From: CAYZPW01 sp964480475
GTDB taxonomy: Bacteria; B130-G9
NCBI GenBank assembly: GCA_964480475.1
Contig: CAYZPW010000002.1
Location: 1 to 64,000, forward strand
Reading direction: 5' to 3'
Length of the DNA stretch: 64,000 bases
Of this stretch, positions 41,462 through 50,144 are shown piece after piece. The position numbers were made by a program, and so were the translations under genes. Positions within the stretch are counted from its first letter, which is position 1, and the number at the start of each line of letters is the position of its first letter. The notes under the pieces are model-generated. The model was not told the DNA's origin. It ran no database searches and worked only from the letters and a program-made list of their open reading frames with translations.

Positions 41462-41901
41462 TTCTTGTCTTTGTCGATAATCGCTGTGCTCATGCTGGCT
41501 TCGGCCGCAACCTCTCCATCCACGAGCGCCTTGCCCTGCATCCTGCAATAACCCGCACGCCGTCCAGTTTGAGTCAGCTCGAGCCGCACCTGGTCGCCCG
41601 GGACAACGGGCTTGCGGAACTTGGCCTTGTCGATCGTCATAAACACCAGAAGCTTGTTCTCGACGTCCTCGAGCTGGTTCGACAGAAGAACACCGCCGGT
41701 CTGGGCAAGCGCCTCAATCAACAAGACGCCGGGCATGACCTTCTGTTCGGGGAAATGGCCCTGAAAAAACCACTCGTTCACGGATACATTCTTGAGCCCC
41801 ACAATGGTGCCCTTCTCCGTGTCCATCTCTACTATCCTGTCAACCATCAGGAACGGGAACCTGTGCGGTAGCAGCCGCATGATCCCCTCGACGTTTATCA
41901 T
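41458..41901 (-). CDS. fabZ: 3-hydroxyacyl-ACP dehydratase FabZ
   Basis: Dehydrates 3-hydroxyacyl-ACP in fatty acid elongation; its genes often sit with lpx because both compete for the same acyl-ACP. Active-site histidine in LLPHRFPFLMVDRI and glutamate in VMPGVLLIEALAQTGGVLL are present, with NEWFFQGHFP. Two starts are possible: GTG at 41919 and ATG at 41901; the ATG gives MINVEGIMRLLPHRFPF, the usual family start, and is used. Length 147 aa. It lies 36 bases after lpxD. Confidence 0.95.
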   Translation of the reverse strand: MINVEGIMRLLPHRFPFLMVDRIVEMDTEKGTIVGLKNVSVNEWFFQGHFPEQKVMPGVLLIEALAQTGGVLLSNQLEDVENKLLVFMTIDKAKFRKPVVPGDQVRLELTQTGRRAGYCRMQGKALVDGEVAAEASMSTAIIDKDKK

Positions 41902-41936
41902 CTCGTTCACTTGCCACACCCCGTATCTGTTATTCG

Positions 41937-42974
41937 TTATGACTCGCTTTCGCTAAGACGCTCGTTAAGGACCTCGACCTGTTTTTTCAGCTCTTTCAGT
42001 TCTTTCATCAGGTTCGGCAACCTGAGCATGGCCGCGACCTGCCTCCGCCAGACCTCGACCGGAACCGCCGGTATGCCCCCGACTACGGAGCCTTCTTTCA
42101 GGTCGCGAGGTATGCCTGCCTTGCTAGCGGCAATTACGTTGTCCCCGATTGATATGTGCCCCGCCACACCGACCTGACCCGCCAGGATGCAGTGCTTTCC
42201 AATGCTGGAACTGCCAGCTATCCCCACCTGAGCCACTAGCAGCGTGTTCTCTCCAACCGTAACGTTATGGGCGACGTGCACCAGGTTGTCGATTTTGCAG
42301 CCTGAGCCGATTACAGTGCTTCCGAACGTGCCCCGGTCAACAGCGACGCATGCTCCGATCTCGACGTCGTCGCCGATTTCTACGTTGCCGATTTGCGGTA
42401 TTTTCACGTGCCGGCCCTTGTCATCTATGAACCCATAACCGTCGCTGCCGATGACGGTCCCCGAATGGATGATGCACCTCTTGCCGATCGACGTATCATC
42501 CAGTATCGAGACATTCGGTTTGATGATCGCAGCCGGCCCTATCTTGACGTTTCGGCCAACATAGACCTGCGGGTAGATGACGCAATCGGCGGCGACTGAG
42601 GCGCCGGCTTCGATGTAGCTCAACGCGCCGACGCTTGCGCTGCTTGCGACCTGCGCCTCGGGGCTGACGCTTGCGCCTGATACGCCCGGGGCGGGTCTCG
42701 GCTCAGGATGAAATACGTTCACGACTTCCACGAACGACAGGTAGGGATTGGGCGAGGTTATATGCGGCAGCCGGCAGTCGTCGCACCCTTCAAAGACGAT
42801 AACCGCGCTCGCTCCAGTTTGCTCAAGCTCCGCCTGATGCTTGCGGTCTGTAACGAACGAGATGTCGCCCTCAGCGGCGGATTCAATCGCTGCGACGCCA
42901 GTTATTGGAAGGTCTGGGGGCCCGGTATGCGCAAGCCGCAGCCTCTCTGCAATCTCCTCAAGCGTTAGTCGCAT
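41937..42974 (-). CDS. lpxD: UDP-3-O-acylglucosamine N-acyltransferase
   Basis: Adds the second 3-hydroxyacyl chain to the amino group at position 2 in lipid A synthesis. The N-terminal uridine-binding domain (TLEEIAERL...ITGVAAIESAAEGDISFVTD) leads into many hexapeptide repeats. Catalytic histidine lies in NLVHVAHNVTVGENTLLVAQVGIAGS, and AGQVGVAGHISIGDNVIAASKAGIPRDL is diagnostic. A C-terminal helix follows. ATG at 42974 is preferred over a GTG one codon upstream. Length 346 aa or so. Confidence 0.95.
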   Translation of the reverse strand: MRLTLEEIAERLRLAHTGPPDLPITGVAAIESAAEGDISFVTDRKHQAELEQTGASAVIVFEGCDDCRLPHITSPNPYLSFVEVVNVFHPEPRPAPGVSGASVSPEAQVASSASVGALSYIEAGASVAADCVIYPQVYVGRNVKIGPAAIIKPNVSILDDTSIGKRCIIHSGTVIGSDGYGFIDDKGRHVKIPQIGNVEIGDDVEIGACVAVDRGTFGSTVIGSGCKIDNLVHVAHNVTVGENTLLVAQVGIAGSSSIGKHCILAGQVGVAGHISIGDNVIAASKAGIPRDLKEGSVVGGIPAVPVEVWRRQVAAMLRLPNLMKELKELKKQVEVLNERLSESES

Positions 42975-43061
42975 CACACAATCCCCAGCGGTGTTTCCTG
43001 CGATTCAGAGGGCCTCGCCGCTTCACCCGCCGACTGACATAGTTCGAACCGCGCGGAGCAC

Positions 43062-43150
43062 TATGTAGGGGCGGCTCGTGAGCCGCCCTCCCTTAGTTTG
43101 ATGTGCCCGAAAGTCAAGGGCGGCTCGTGAGCCGCCCCTACAAGACATAT
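43062..43150. repeat. GTAGGGGCGGCTCGTGAGCCGCC palindrome pair
   Basis: Two hairpins GGGCGGCTCGTGAGCCGCCC (43069-43088 and 43118-43137) in mirrored order, with GTAGGGGCG outermost and CGCCCCTAC at the other end. It separates ompH copy 2 from lpxD, so the envelope run may be interrupted or its mRNA structured here. Confidence 0.75.
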
Positions 43151-43166
43151 TATCCATGCCAGAAGC

Positions 43167-43757
43167 TCATTTGGGAGGGCTCTCCGGTGGAACCTTCTTC
43201 AGCCACTCGCTCTCAAAGGCGGAAAGGACCTCGGTGCTCGCATCGGTCAAACCACTTGCGTAAAGCACACCCGGCGGCGAATCGATCAAGACAAGGTCGT
43301 AGCCTCTTTTCTTCGCAACGCGTTCTATGACCGACTTGATCTCCTGCGTCAGGGCCGCCATCATCGCCCCCTGGCTGCGCTCCAGCTGCTTCTCAGTGTC
43401 CTCCACCAAGAACTTCAGCTCCAGTTTCTCCTTCTCGAACCTCCTGCGCCTTTCCCTTCTCTCCGCGTCGCTCAAGTCCATGAACTCGGGAGACGACAAC
43501 TCCTTCTCAAGCCGCTGCAAATGCCCCGTCTTCGACTCGACCTTCGCCCTGGCCTCCGTGACCTGGTCTCTGAATCTGACCTGCACCGCCTTACCAGGCA
43601 AGCTGTCCATCAAGATGGCTTTAAGATCGATTGTCACAATGGTCTGCTGACTAGTGGAAGCCGGCGCGTCGGCATCTGAGGCGCCCGGTGCGAATATAAT
43701 GCCCAGGGCCAGAGACGAGCCGAGCGCGAATGTGATTACGGTGCGGATGACTGTCAT
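43167..43757 (-). CDS. OmpH/Skp-like periplasmic chaperone, copy 2
   Basis: A 196-residue periplasmic protein with a signal peptide (TFALGSSLALGIIFAPGASDA). The body is a long coiled coil (QVTEARAKVESKTGHLQRLEKELSS...RERRRRFEKEKLELKFLVEDTEKQLERSQGAMM), then a beta-like end with VAKKRGYDLVLIDSPPGVLYASG, the standard OmpH/Skp pattern. Skp holds unfolded outer-membrane proteins on the way to BamA. It overlaps copy 1 by 4 bases; the two copies differ greatly in sequence and may serve different clients. Confidence 0.85.
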   Translation of the reverse strand: MTVIRTVITFALGSSLALGIIFAPGASDADAPASTSQQTIVTIDLKAILMDSLPGKAVQVRFRDQVTEARAKVESKTGHLQRLEKELSSPEFMDLSDAERRERRRRFEKEKLELKFLVEDTEKQLERSQGAMMAALTQEIKSVIERVAKKRGYDLVLIDSPPGVLYASGLTDASTEVLSAFESEWLKKVPPESPPK

Positions 43758-44314
43758 TTCGTGGTCTGGCCCTCGGTCTTTTCGGTTTTTCGGTCGATTC
43801 TTTTGATCATCTCGTCCGTGAGGTCAAACTCTGGGTTGCCATAGAGAACAACTCCCAGCCGTTCAAGAATGATTGAATACCCCAGGTCTCTTGCCATCTC
43901 GCCCGCGGTGGCCTGCACGAGTTTCTGGATTCTTTTGGCGTTCTCTCGGTTCAAGACGTCCGCCTCGTCGTACGCCTCCGATATGAAGATGTCGAGTTCG
44001 GCCTTTTTTGTGCGCTGTTGGCGCTTGAGCTTCTCCCGGGCCTCATTGGTCAGGGGGAGAGCCTCGTTTGCGATTTTCTCGCCGATCTCCCTGAGTTCCT
44101 GCTCCTTGCTGTCGATGTCGGCCTGCTTCTTCTCCTGAAGTTCCTTCAACTGCTGATGTGCGCGCTTCCCTATTTGGGTCTCGGTTAGAACTCTTTGCTG
44201 CTCGACGAAACCGACCTTAATGCCTGTCGTTATCTGCGTTGTTCCGAGGCTGAGCGATGCGGCTAGCAGCGCGATGGTTGTCGCAGCGATGATTCCTGCC
44301 AGAATGCTCTTCAT
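43754..44314 (-). CDS. OmpH/Skp-like periplasmic chaperone, copy 1
   Basis: A 186-residue periplasmic chaperone with signal peptide (ILAGIIAATTIALLAASLSLGT). Canonical start of the mature protein, GIKVGFVEQQRVLTETQIGKRAHQQLKELQEKKQADIDSKEQELREIGEKI, continues with a coiled coil and the typical end DLGYSIILERLGVVLYGNPEFDLTDEMIKRID. It follows bamA by 29 bases, the classical bamA-skp order. Confidence 0.92.
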   Translation of the reverse strand: MKSILAGIIAATTIALLAASLSLGTTQITTGIKVGFVEQQRVLTETQIGKRAHQQLKELQEKKQADIDSKEQELREIGEKIANEALPLTNEAREKLKRQQRTKKAELDIFISEAYDEADVLNRENAKRIQKLVQATAGEMARDLGYSIILERLGVVLYGNPEFDLTDEMIKRIDRKTEKTEGQTTK

Positions 44315-44343
44315 GACGTATTAAACCTCCCCAATTTTTATTA

Positions 44344-46809
44344 TCAGTTTCCTATTCCTATCGCGAAATCGAAGCTAGACCTTTCTTCACCTTCAAATGG
44401 CTTACGCTTGATACCATACACCAGGCGTATTGGATATACAAACATCGGCACGAATATCTTGAGCTCCAGCCCGTAGCTAGTTCTGAGCTGCTCGAGGTCA
44501 TAAGCCTCCCCCTCGGGGAATACCTGTCCCGCGTCCCAGAAAACGCCAATGTGCAGCGGATCAGCCAGAATATAGAAGAGCTCGGCCGTGAAGAGCAGCG
44601 ACTTGTTACCCCCAACCGAGTTGCCGTATCTGTCCTTTGGGCCTATCTCGTAGGTGTCGAAGCCACGCCCGCCAAGCATCGCGCCGCCCAAATAGTATCT
44701 CTCAAACATCGGCAGGTCGTCGCCGTTATAGCCATTCCCGTATTCAACTCGCCCCTTGGTCGTGAACGTGAGACGGTCCATGAGAGGGTAATGGTGAGCA
44801 ACTTCGGCCTTCAATTTGTAGAAATCGTTGTCGCCACCTAAGAAGGAGCCGGCGAATTGACCCGTCGCGTACGCGTAAACACCGCGCGTGGGCTTTATCC
44901 AGTTATCCCTCGAATCCCAACGGATCGAGACCGCGTCACTGCTCGTCAAGCTCGTCTCCGCCTTGTATGATATGTCGCTCTCAAGCGGCGCTAAACGGTC
45001 GTTAGAGTCAACGTCAGGGCTCCAGTGTATGTCTCTGTCGTTGCTTCGGTATTCGCCCATGCCGATGTCGGAGACACGGACATTCTCGAGACGATAGGTG
45101 CTCGAGATGCGAATGTGGTCCGTGAGCCGTTTGCCAAACGTCAACCGACCACCCGCCGACCCCCTCGTGTACCACTGGTATTCGGTCTCGTGATCGTATA
45201 TTCCTGCGCCAAACGAGTAATTGGTGTCCAGGAAATATGGCTCATCGAAGTTGATCTCATACGTCTTGGTCTTGTCGCTGATATGCGCCGTCACGCCAAA
45301 AGTCTGGCCGTAGCCCAGAAAATTGTGCTCGACGATGCTGCCGCCAATACCGAACTTCTGATACTCGCTGTAGCTCGCTGTGAGGCGGAACTCATGTAGG
45401 CGTCCCTCTTTAATACCGATGTTCACGTCCGCCGTTTTCTTTTCGTGGTCTGCGTCGAGCTCAGGCTCAATCTCCGGCTGGATGTACCCGAGGTAGCGGA
45501 TCTTGTCGATGCCAGCACGGAGTTCTGTCATGTCCAGAATGTCCCCCTCTACGAGGTTGACCTCGCGCCTCAGCACCTTGTCGCGTGTGCGTGTATTGCC
45601 GGTGAACGACAGTCGCCCAAGCCTGTACTGCTCGCCCTCATCAATCGAAATCAGGATATCAACAGTGGCGGCCTCCTTGTGCAAATCGTGCGTTACCCGA
45701 ACCTGCGCATAGATATATCCTCGACTGGCGTAGAGCTCGCGAATCGCCGCCACCGCTGCCTCCTGCACTGCCAGGCTGTAGTCGGCGCCGGCGACGAGCT
45801 TTCCCTGGGAGCCTCTGAATATGCCGAACCTCATCCGACCCGGTATCGCGACGTGCCGGAGACCTTCCATCAGAGTATCGGTGGAAAAGACAGTGTTGCC
45901 CTCAATCGATGTCTTTGCGATTTTGTAGGGCTTGCCCTCAAGGATCGTGAACTTAATGACGAGGCCCTCACGCTCCTCGTTGTATTCGACCTGGGGCTCC
46001 GCGACTTTCACCTCCAGAAAGCCGTTGCTCTTATAGAAATGCTCAAGCCGCGATCGATCGCGCTCAAGCTCCTGGGCGTCCAACTTGCCGAGCTTGGTGA
46101 AAAAGAAACGCGCCCCGCTGATGGGGTGCTTGGTGAAGCGCTCCCTTGTCATCAAGGCGCCCTTAAGCTTGAAGCTCGAGAAGGCCAGGTTGCCCGCGAA
46201 GGTTATGTCGGAGACCTTCACCTTCGCCCGCTCGTCAATCGAGAAGACGACAATCACCGATTCGGGAGAGATTTTGTGCACCTCGGGGGTTATCTTGGCA
46301 TGTGAAAACCCTCTCTTGAGATAGAGCCTCTTGATTGCTACCGTGCTCTCAGCGAGCTTGTACTTGTCCAGCGGCTTCTTGAGCTCGATAGTTATTTCGT
46401 CCCTTATCTTGTCGGGTTTGACCTCTTCGCTGCCCTCGATCCTTATCCCATCGACCAGAGGCCTTTCAACTAGGACAAAGATCAGGATTATCCCGTCTTC
46501 GTGTGGCTCAGTGTAGGCCCTGATGTCCTCGAAGAAGCCCAGCGCGTAAAGCTCGCGTATCTGCTGCGTCACGGCCGCTTGCGAGAGTATGTCTCCCGGC
46601 TTTATATCGATGTAGAAGAGAACTGTTTCTACGGACAGCCTCGAGGTTCCCTCGACCTCGACAGCCTTGATGACCGTGTCCGCCGCTTCGGCGCAGGAAT
46701 CAGAAACAAACAAGCAAGAGGTCAGTGCAAGGGCCGCGGCAAGAAAACTAGTCCATCCCCATCCGAACGGGCTCTTAGTTGCCGCTGTCCACGCCAACTT
46801 CGGTCTCAA
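44344..46809 (-). CDS. bamA: Outer-membrane assembly factor BamA
   Basis: Central component of the BAM machine, inserting beta-barrels in the outer membrane. After the signal peptide (LAAALALTSCLFVSDSCAEA), POTRA domains run from about 45 to 430 (VKAVEVEGTSRLSVETVLFYI; VDGIRIEGSEEVKPDKI; VSDITFAGNLAFSSFKLK; KIAKTSIEGNTVFSTDTL; RLGRLSFTGNTRTRDKVL). The barrel follows, with the L6 motif GGAMLGGRGFDTYEIGPKD and a terminal phenylalanine-rich strand. Length 821 aa. The start is uncertain: TTG at 46809 overlaps clpC by 35 bases, and no strong ribosome site is seen. Confidence 0.95.
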   Translation of the reverse strand: MRPKLAWTAATKSPFGWGWTSFLAAALALTSCLFVSDSCAEAADTVIKAVEVEGTSRLSVETVLFYIDIKPGDILSQAAVTQQIRELYALGFFEDIRAYTEPHEDGIILIFVLVERPLVDGIRIEGSEEVKPDKIRDEITIELKKPLDKYKLAESTVAIKRLYLKRGFSHAKITPEVHKISPESVIVVFSIDERAKVKVSDITFAGNLAFSSFKLKGALMTRERFTKHPISGARFFFTKLGKLDAQELERDRSRLEHFYKSNGFLEVKVAEPQVEYNEEREGLVIKFTILEGKPYKIAKTSIEGNTVFSTDTLMEGLRHVAIPGRMRFGIFRGSQGKLVAGADYSLAVQEAAVAAIRELYASRGYIYAQVRVTHDLHKEAATVDILISIDEGEQYRLGRLSFTGNTRTRDKVLRREVNLVEGDILDMTELRAGIDKIRYLGYIQPEIEPELDADHEKKTADVNIGIKEGRLHEFRLTASYSEYQKFGIGGSIVEHNFLGYGQTFGVTAHISDKTKTYEINFDEPYFLDTNYSFGAGIYDHETEYQWYTRGSAGGRLTFGKRLTDHIRISSTYRLENVRVSDIGMGEYRSNDRDIHWSPDVDSNDRLAPLESDISYKAETSLTSSDAVSIRWDSRDNWIKPTRGVYAYATGQFAGSFLGGDNDFYKLKAEVAHHYPLMDRLTFTTKGRVEYGNGYNGDDLPMFERYYLGGAMLGGRGFDTYEIGPKDRYGNSVGGNKSLLFTAELFYILADPLHIGVFWDAGQVFPEGEAYDLEQLRTSYGLELKIFVPMFVYPIRLVYGIKRKPFEGEERSSFDFAIGIGN

Positions 46810-49231
46810 CTACGCTCCGGGTCCTGCCGCGTCCAAACGCAATCTTGTCGTCTTGGACTGTTACTGTAACAAGCGTGCCGGTCTTTATGTTGCCTGAAAT
46901 GAACTCATCCGCCACGGGGTCCTCGACGTCCTTTTGCACGAGCCGTCGAAGCGGCCTTGCGCCGCCCTTTTGGGTCATTGCCCGCATAACCAGCCATTCA
47001 AGCGCATCATTGTCGGCCTTAATGTGCAGTCCCATTCTAGAGATGTTCTTGTCGATCTCCTCAATGAAGAGTGAGGCTATCTGTAACAGGGCTGGCTTAT
47101 CGAGCTCGTTGAAGCACACGGCCTCGTCGAGGCGATTCATGAACTCGGGCGCGAACTTCTGTGCCGTTTCCCTGATGAGCGCATCTCTGATCTTCGCATG
47201 TCGCTTATCAGAGGAGCTCTCGCCAAAACCCACCGACACCCCCTTGCTTATCATCTTACTCCCGATATTGGAGGTCATGATGAGGATGCAGTTCCTGAAA
47301 TCAACGAGGCGCCCCATCCCGTCCGTCAGTCTTCCTTCTTCCAGCACCTGGAGCAGGATATTGAAGACGTCCGGATGCGCCTTTTCCACCTCATCCAAGA
47401 GCAACACACTGTATGGGCGCAGCCTAATCTTTTCAGTCAACTGGCCGCCCTCGCCATAGCCAACGTAGCCCGGCGGGGAGCCGATGAGTCTCGAAACGGT
47501 ATGCTTCTCCATGAACTCCGACATGTCCAGGCGGATCAGCGCGTCGGGACTGTGGAAAACCTCTTCTGCAAGCGCCTCTGCGAGCTTGGTCTTGCCGACA
47601 CCGGTCGGGCCCAGGAACAAAAACGCCCCAATCGTCCTGTCCGGGCTCTTAAAGCCAGCTCGTGAGCGCCTGACAGCCCGGCATACAGCGGCAATCGCCT
47701 CGTCCTGGCCGATCACGAGTTTACGCAGGTTCTGTTCAATCGATTTGTATTTTGACGCCTCGGTTAGGCTCAGTTTTGTGACCGGGACCCCTGTCCAGCG
47801 AGATACCACAAACTCAATGTCAGAGCGGTCAACTTTCATCCGGACGTTCTTCAAGCTGGAGCGCCAGCGTGATCGCTCCCTTGAGATGCGCTCTGAGACC
47901 TCCACTCCCTTGTCCCTGAGCTCGGCAGCCCGTTCAAAGTCCTGTTTGTTGACCAGCTCGGCCTTGCGCTTCGTAATGCTCGCGAACTGGGATTCAAGCT
48001 CCCGTATCTCGTCCGGGACCGAGGCGCCCATGAAGCGTTTTCTTGCGCACGCCTCGTCCATCACGTCGATCGCCTTGTCCGGGAGGAACCGGTCGCAGAT
48101 ATACTGGTCGGAAAGAACCACGGCTGCGTCGATTGCGCAATCGCTTATTATTACGTTGTGGTAGTCCTCGTATTTCGACCTGAGTCCCTTGAGTATTGAC
48201 TTGGTCTCCTTCACAGACGGCGCGTCAACGACTATCGTCTGAAACCTGCGCTCCAGGGCGCCGTCCTTGCTTATTATCCGGCGATACTCCTTTGCGGTGG
48301 TGGCGCCAATGCACTGGATTTCCCCCCTGGCCAGGGCGGGCTTCAGCATGTTAGCAGCGTCAATGGAGCCTTCGGCGGAGCCGGCGCCGACCAGCGTGTG
48401 GAGCTCGTCAACGAAGAGAATGATCTTCTTTGTGCTTGTGATCTCGCGAAGCACTGTCTTGAGCCTCTCCTCGAACTGACCGCGATACTTGGTTCCGGCA
48501 ACCAAGGCGCCGACGTCGAGGGCCACTATCCGCTTTCCGCGCAACCTCTCAGGGACCTCGCCCTTGACCAGAAGCTGAGCCAGTCCTTCCGCAATTGCAG
48601 TCTTACCGACGCCTGGTTCACCTATCAGAACAGGATTGTTCTTAGTCCGTCGGCACAGTATCTGCATAGCTCGCTCTATCTCTTTTGTTCGACCGATTAC
48701 CGGGTCAAGATTGCCTTCGGCGCCCAGTCTCGTGAGATCGCGACCTATCTCGTCAAGCGCTGGGGAACCGGATTTGCCCGGCGGAACGTGCTCCATTGTC
48801 GTAGTCTCGAGGATACGACGCTTGACCATGAGCAGATTCACCCCCATCTCGTGCAGAACATCCGAAGCCAGACCGCTTCGCTCCCGAATCAGCCCTAGCA
48901 AAAGATGCTCCGTTCCCACGTAGCGATGATTCATCGATTTCGCCTCGTTGGCGGAATACCTGAGAACGCGCCTGGCGCTAACGCTGAACGGGATCTCATC
49001 AGTTGGTGGGGAGGTGCCTCCGGCGGTCATCCTGAGTGAGAGTTTTGCGCGGACAGCTCGCAGGTCCATGCCGCACTCCCTCAGAACGGCACAACCCGTG
49101 TTGTCGGAGTCCTTCAAAAGACCCAATAGGATGTGCTCCGTCCTCAAAGAGGGGTGACCGCAGCGCAGCGCTTCTTTCTTGGCGTAATAAACGGTCTTCT
49201 TGGCGCCATCAGTATATCTGTCACTAAACAT
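46775..49231 (-). CDS. clpC: ClpC-type AAA+ chaperone
   Basis: A large two-AAA+ Clp unfoldase, 818 aa. Two N-domain repeats (ARRALRCGHPSLRTEHILLGLL; ANEAKSMNHRYVGTEHLLLGLI) precede AAA-1 (Walker A GEPGVGKT), a UVR/M region (VNKQDFERAAELRDKGVEV) and AAA-2 (GPTGVGKTKLAEALAEEVF). It presumably passes substrates to ClpP; the usual ClpP-binding loop was not searched. ATG at 49231 follows AGGAT by 8 bases; the longer frame adds 15 residues. Sitting within the envelope run is unusual and may couple proteolysis with outer-membrane stress. Confidence 0.94.
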   Translation of the reverse strand: MFSDRYTDGAKKTVYYAKKEALRCGHPSLRTEHILLGLLKDSDNTGCAVLRECGMDLRAVRAKLSLRMTAGGTSPPTDEIPFSVSARRVLRYSANEAKSMNHRYVGTEHLLLGLIRERSGLASDVLHEMGVNLLMVKRRILETTTMEHVPPGKSGSPALDEIGRDLTRLGAEGNLDPVIGRTKEIERAMQILCRRTKNNPVLIGEPGVGKTAIAEGLAQLLVKGEVPERLRGKRIVALDVGALVAGTKYRGQFEERLKTVLREITSTKKIILFVDELHTLVGAGSAEGSIDAANMLKPALARGEIQCIGATTAKEYRRIISKDGALERRFQTIVVDAPSVKETKSILKGLRSKYEDYHNVIISDCAIDAAVVLSDQYICDRFLPDKAIDVMDEACARKRFMGASVPDEIRELESQFASITKRKAELVNKQDFERAAELRDKGVEVSERISRERSRWRSSLKNVRMKVDRSDIEFVVSRWTGVPVTKLSLTEASKYKSIEQNLRKLVIGQDEAIAAVCRAVRRSRAGFKSPDRTIGAFLFLGPTGVGKTKLAEALAEEVFHSPDALIRLDMSEFMEKHTVSRLIGSPPGYVGYGEGGQLTEKIRLRPYSVLLLDEVEKAHPDVFNILLQVLEEGRLTDGMGRLVDFRNCILIMTSNIGSKMISKGVSVGFGESSSDKRHAKIRDALIRETAQKFAPEFMNRLDEAVCFNELDKPALLQIASLFIEEIDKNISRMGLHIKADNDALEWLVMRAMTQKGGARPLRRLVQKDVEDPVADEFISGNIKTGTLVTVTVQDDKIAFGRGRTRSVVETEVGVDSGN

Positions 49232-49394
49232 ATCAAATCCTACAAGATGCGTGGCTTCTGACCTGTGCTTTCGCACCAGGCTACTTCGCCACCGTTGTCA
49301 CCAGGCAAGGCAACTGCGAATAAAGAGGACATTCGCCTCTGCTTCGCAAATGCTCCTAGTCCATACTTGAACATAGCCAAGACCGCCAAGAATA

Positions 49395-50081
49395 TCAAGT
49401 TGCCTCGCAGACACACACGCCATCTGTTAGCCGGAGCACCTGATCGGCGTGTGACGCGAGTTCCTCGTTGTGCGTAACAACAACGAGAGTCTTGCCTTTC
49501 TTGATGGTCAGGTCCAAAAGCAGCGAGAACACACGCCGGCCTGTCTCTCGATCGAGGTTGCCGGTCGGCTCGTCCGCCAGGATGATTTCGGGTTCCCCGA
49601 CCAGTGCCCTTGCGACGGCAACACGCTGCTGTTCGCCGAAAGAAAGCTCCGCCGGCCTGTGCGAACTGCGGCGTTCAAGCCCCACTCCTTCCAAGAGCGA
49701 CAACGACCGAAGCCGCGCCATCTTGGGGCTTGTGCGCCTGATCATCAGCGGTATCGAGACGTTCTCGACCGCGCTGAACTCCGGCAGCAGGTAGTGGAAC
49801 TGGAATACGAACCCTATCCGCTCGTTCCTGAAGTGTGAGAGCTCAGCTCTTGACGCCTTAAACACCTCCTTGCCGTCGAAGATCACCTTGCCGGACGTCG
49901 GTCTGAGCAGTGTGCCAATCACATGAAGAAGCGTCGTCTTGCCGGCGCCTGAAGAGCCAACCACGCAGACGAACTGCCCCTTTGTTATCGAAAACGACAC
50001 TGATTTCAGCACCTCTATGACCGTGTCCCCTCGGACGAAATGCTTGCATAGGTTCTCAATGACCAGGAGGCTGCTATTCAT
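49395..50081 (-). CDS. lolD: ABC transporter ATPase of the LolD type
   Basis: ATP-binding subunit (228 aa) for lipoprotein release from the inner membrane to LolA. Walker A GSSGAGKT, Walker B IILADEPTGNLD and the switch THNEE are present. The ABC signature reads LSFGEQQR, where LSGGEQQR is usual; the Gly to Phe replacement is worth checking. It lies 63 bases after its permease partner, across a short AACTTGAAACC repeat. Confidence 0.9.
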   Translation of the reverse strand: MNSSLLVIENLCKHFVRGDTVIEVLKSVSFSITKGQFVCVVGSSGAGKTTLLHVIGTLLRPTSGKVIFDGKEVFKASRAELSHFRNERIGFVFQFHYLLPEFSAVENVSIPLMIRRTSPKMARLRSLSLLEGVGLERRSSHRPAELSFGEQQRVAVARALVGEPEIILADEPTGNLDRETGRRVFSLLLDLTIKKGKTLVVVTHNEELASHADQVLRLTDGVCVCEAT

Positions 50082-50144
50082 ACCTGACTACCTCCAGCGC
50101 GCCGAAACACCCAACTTGGAACTTGAAACCTGAAACCTGGAACA

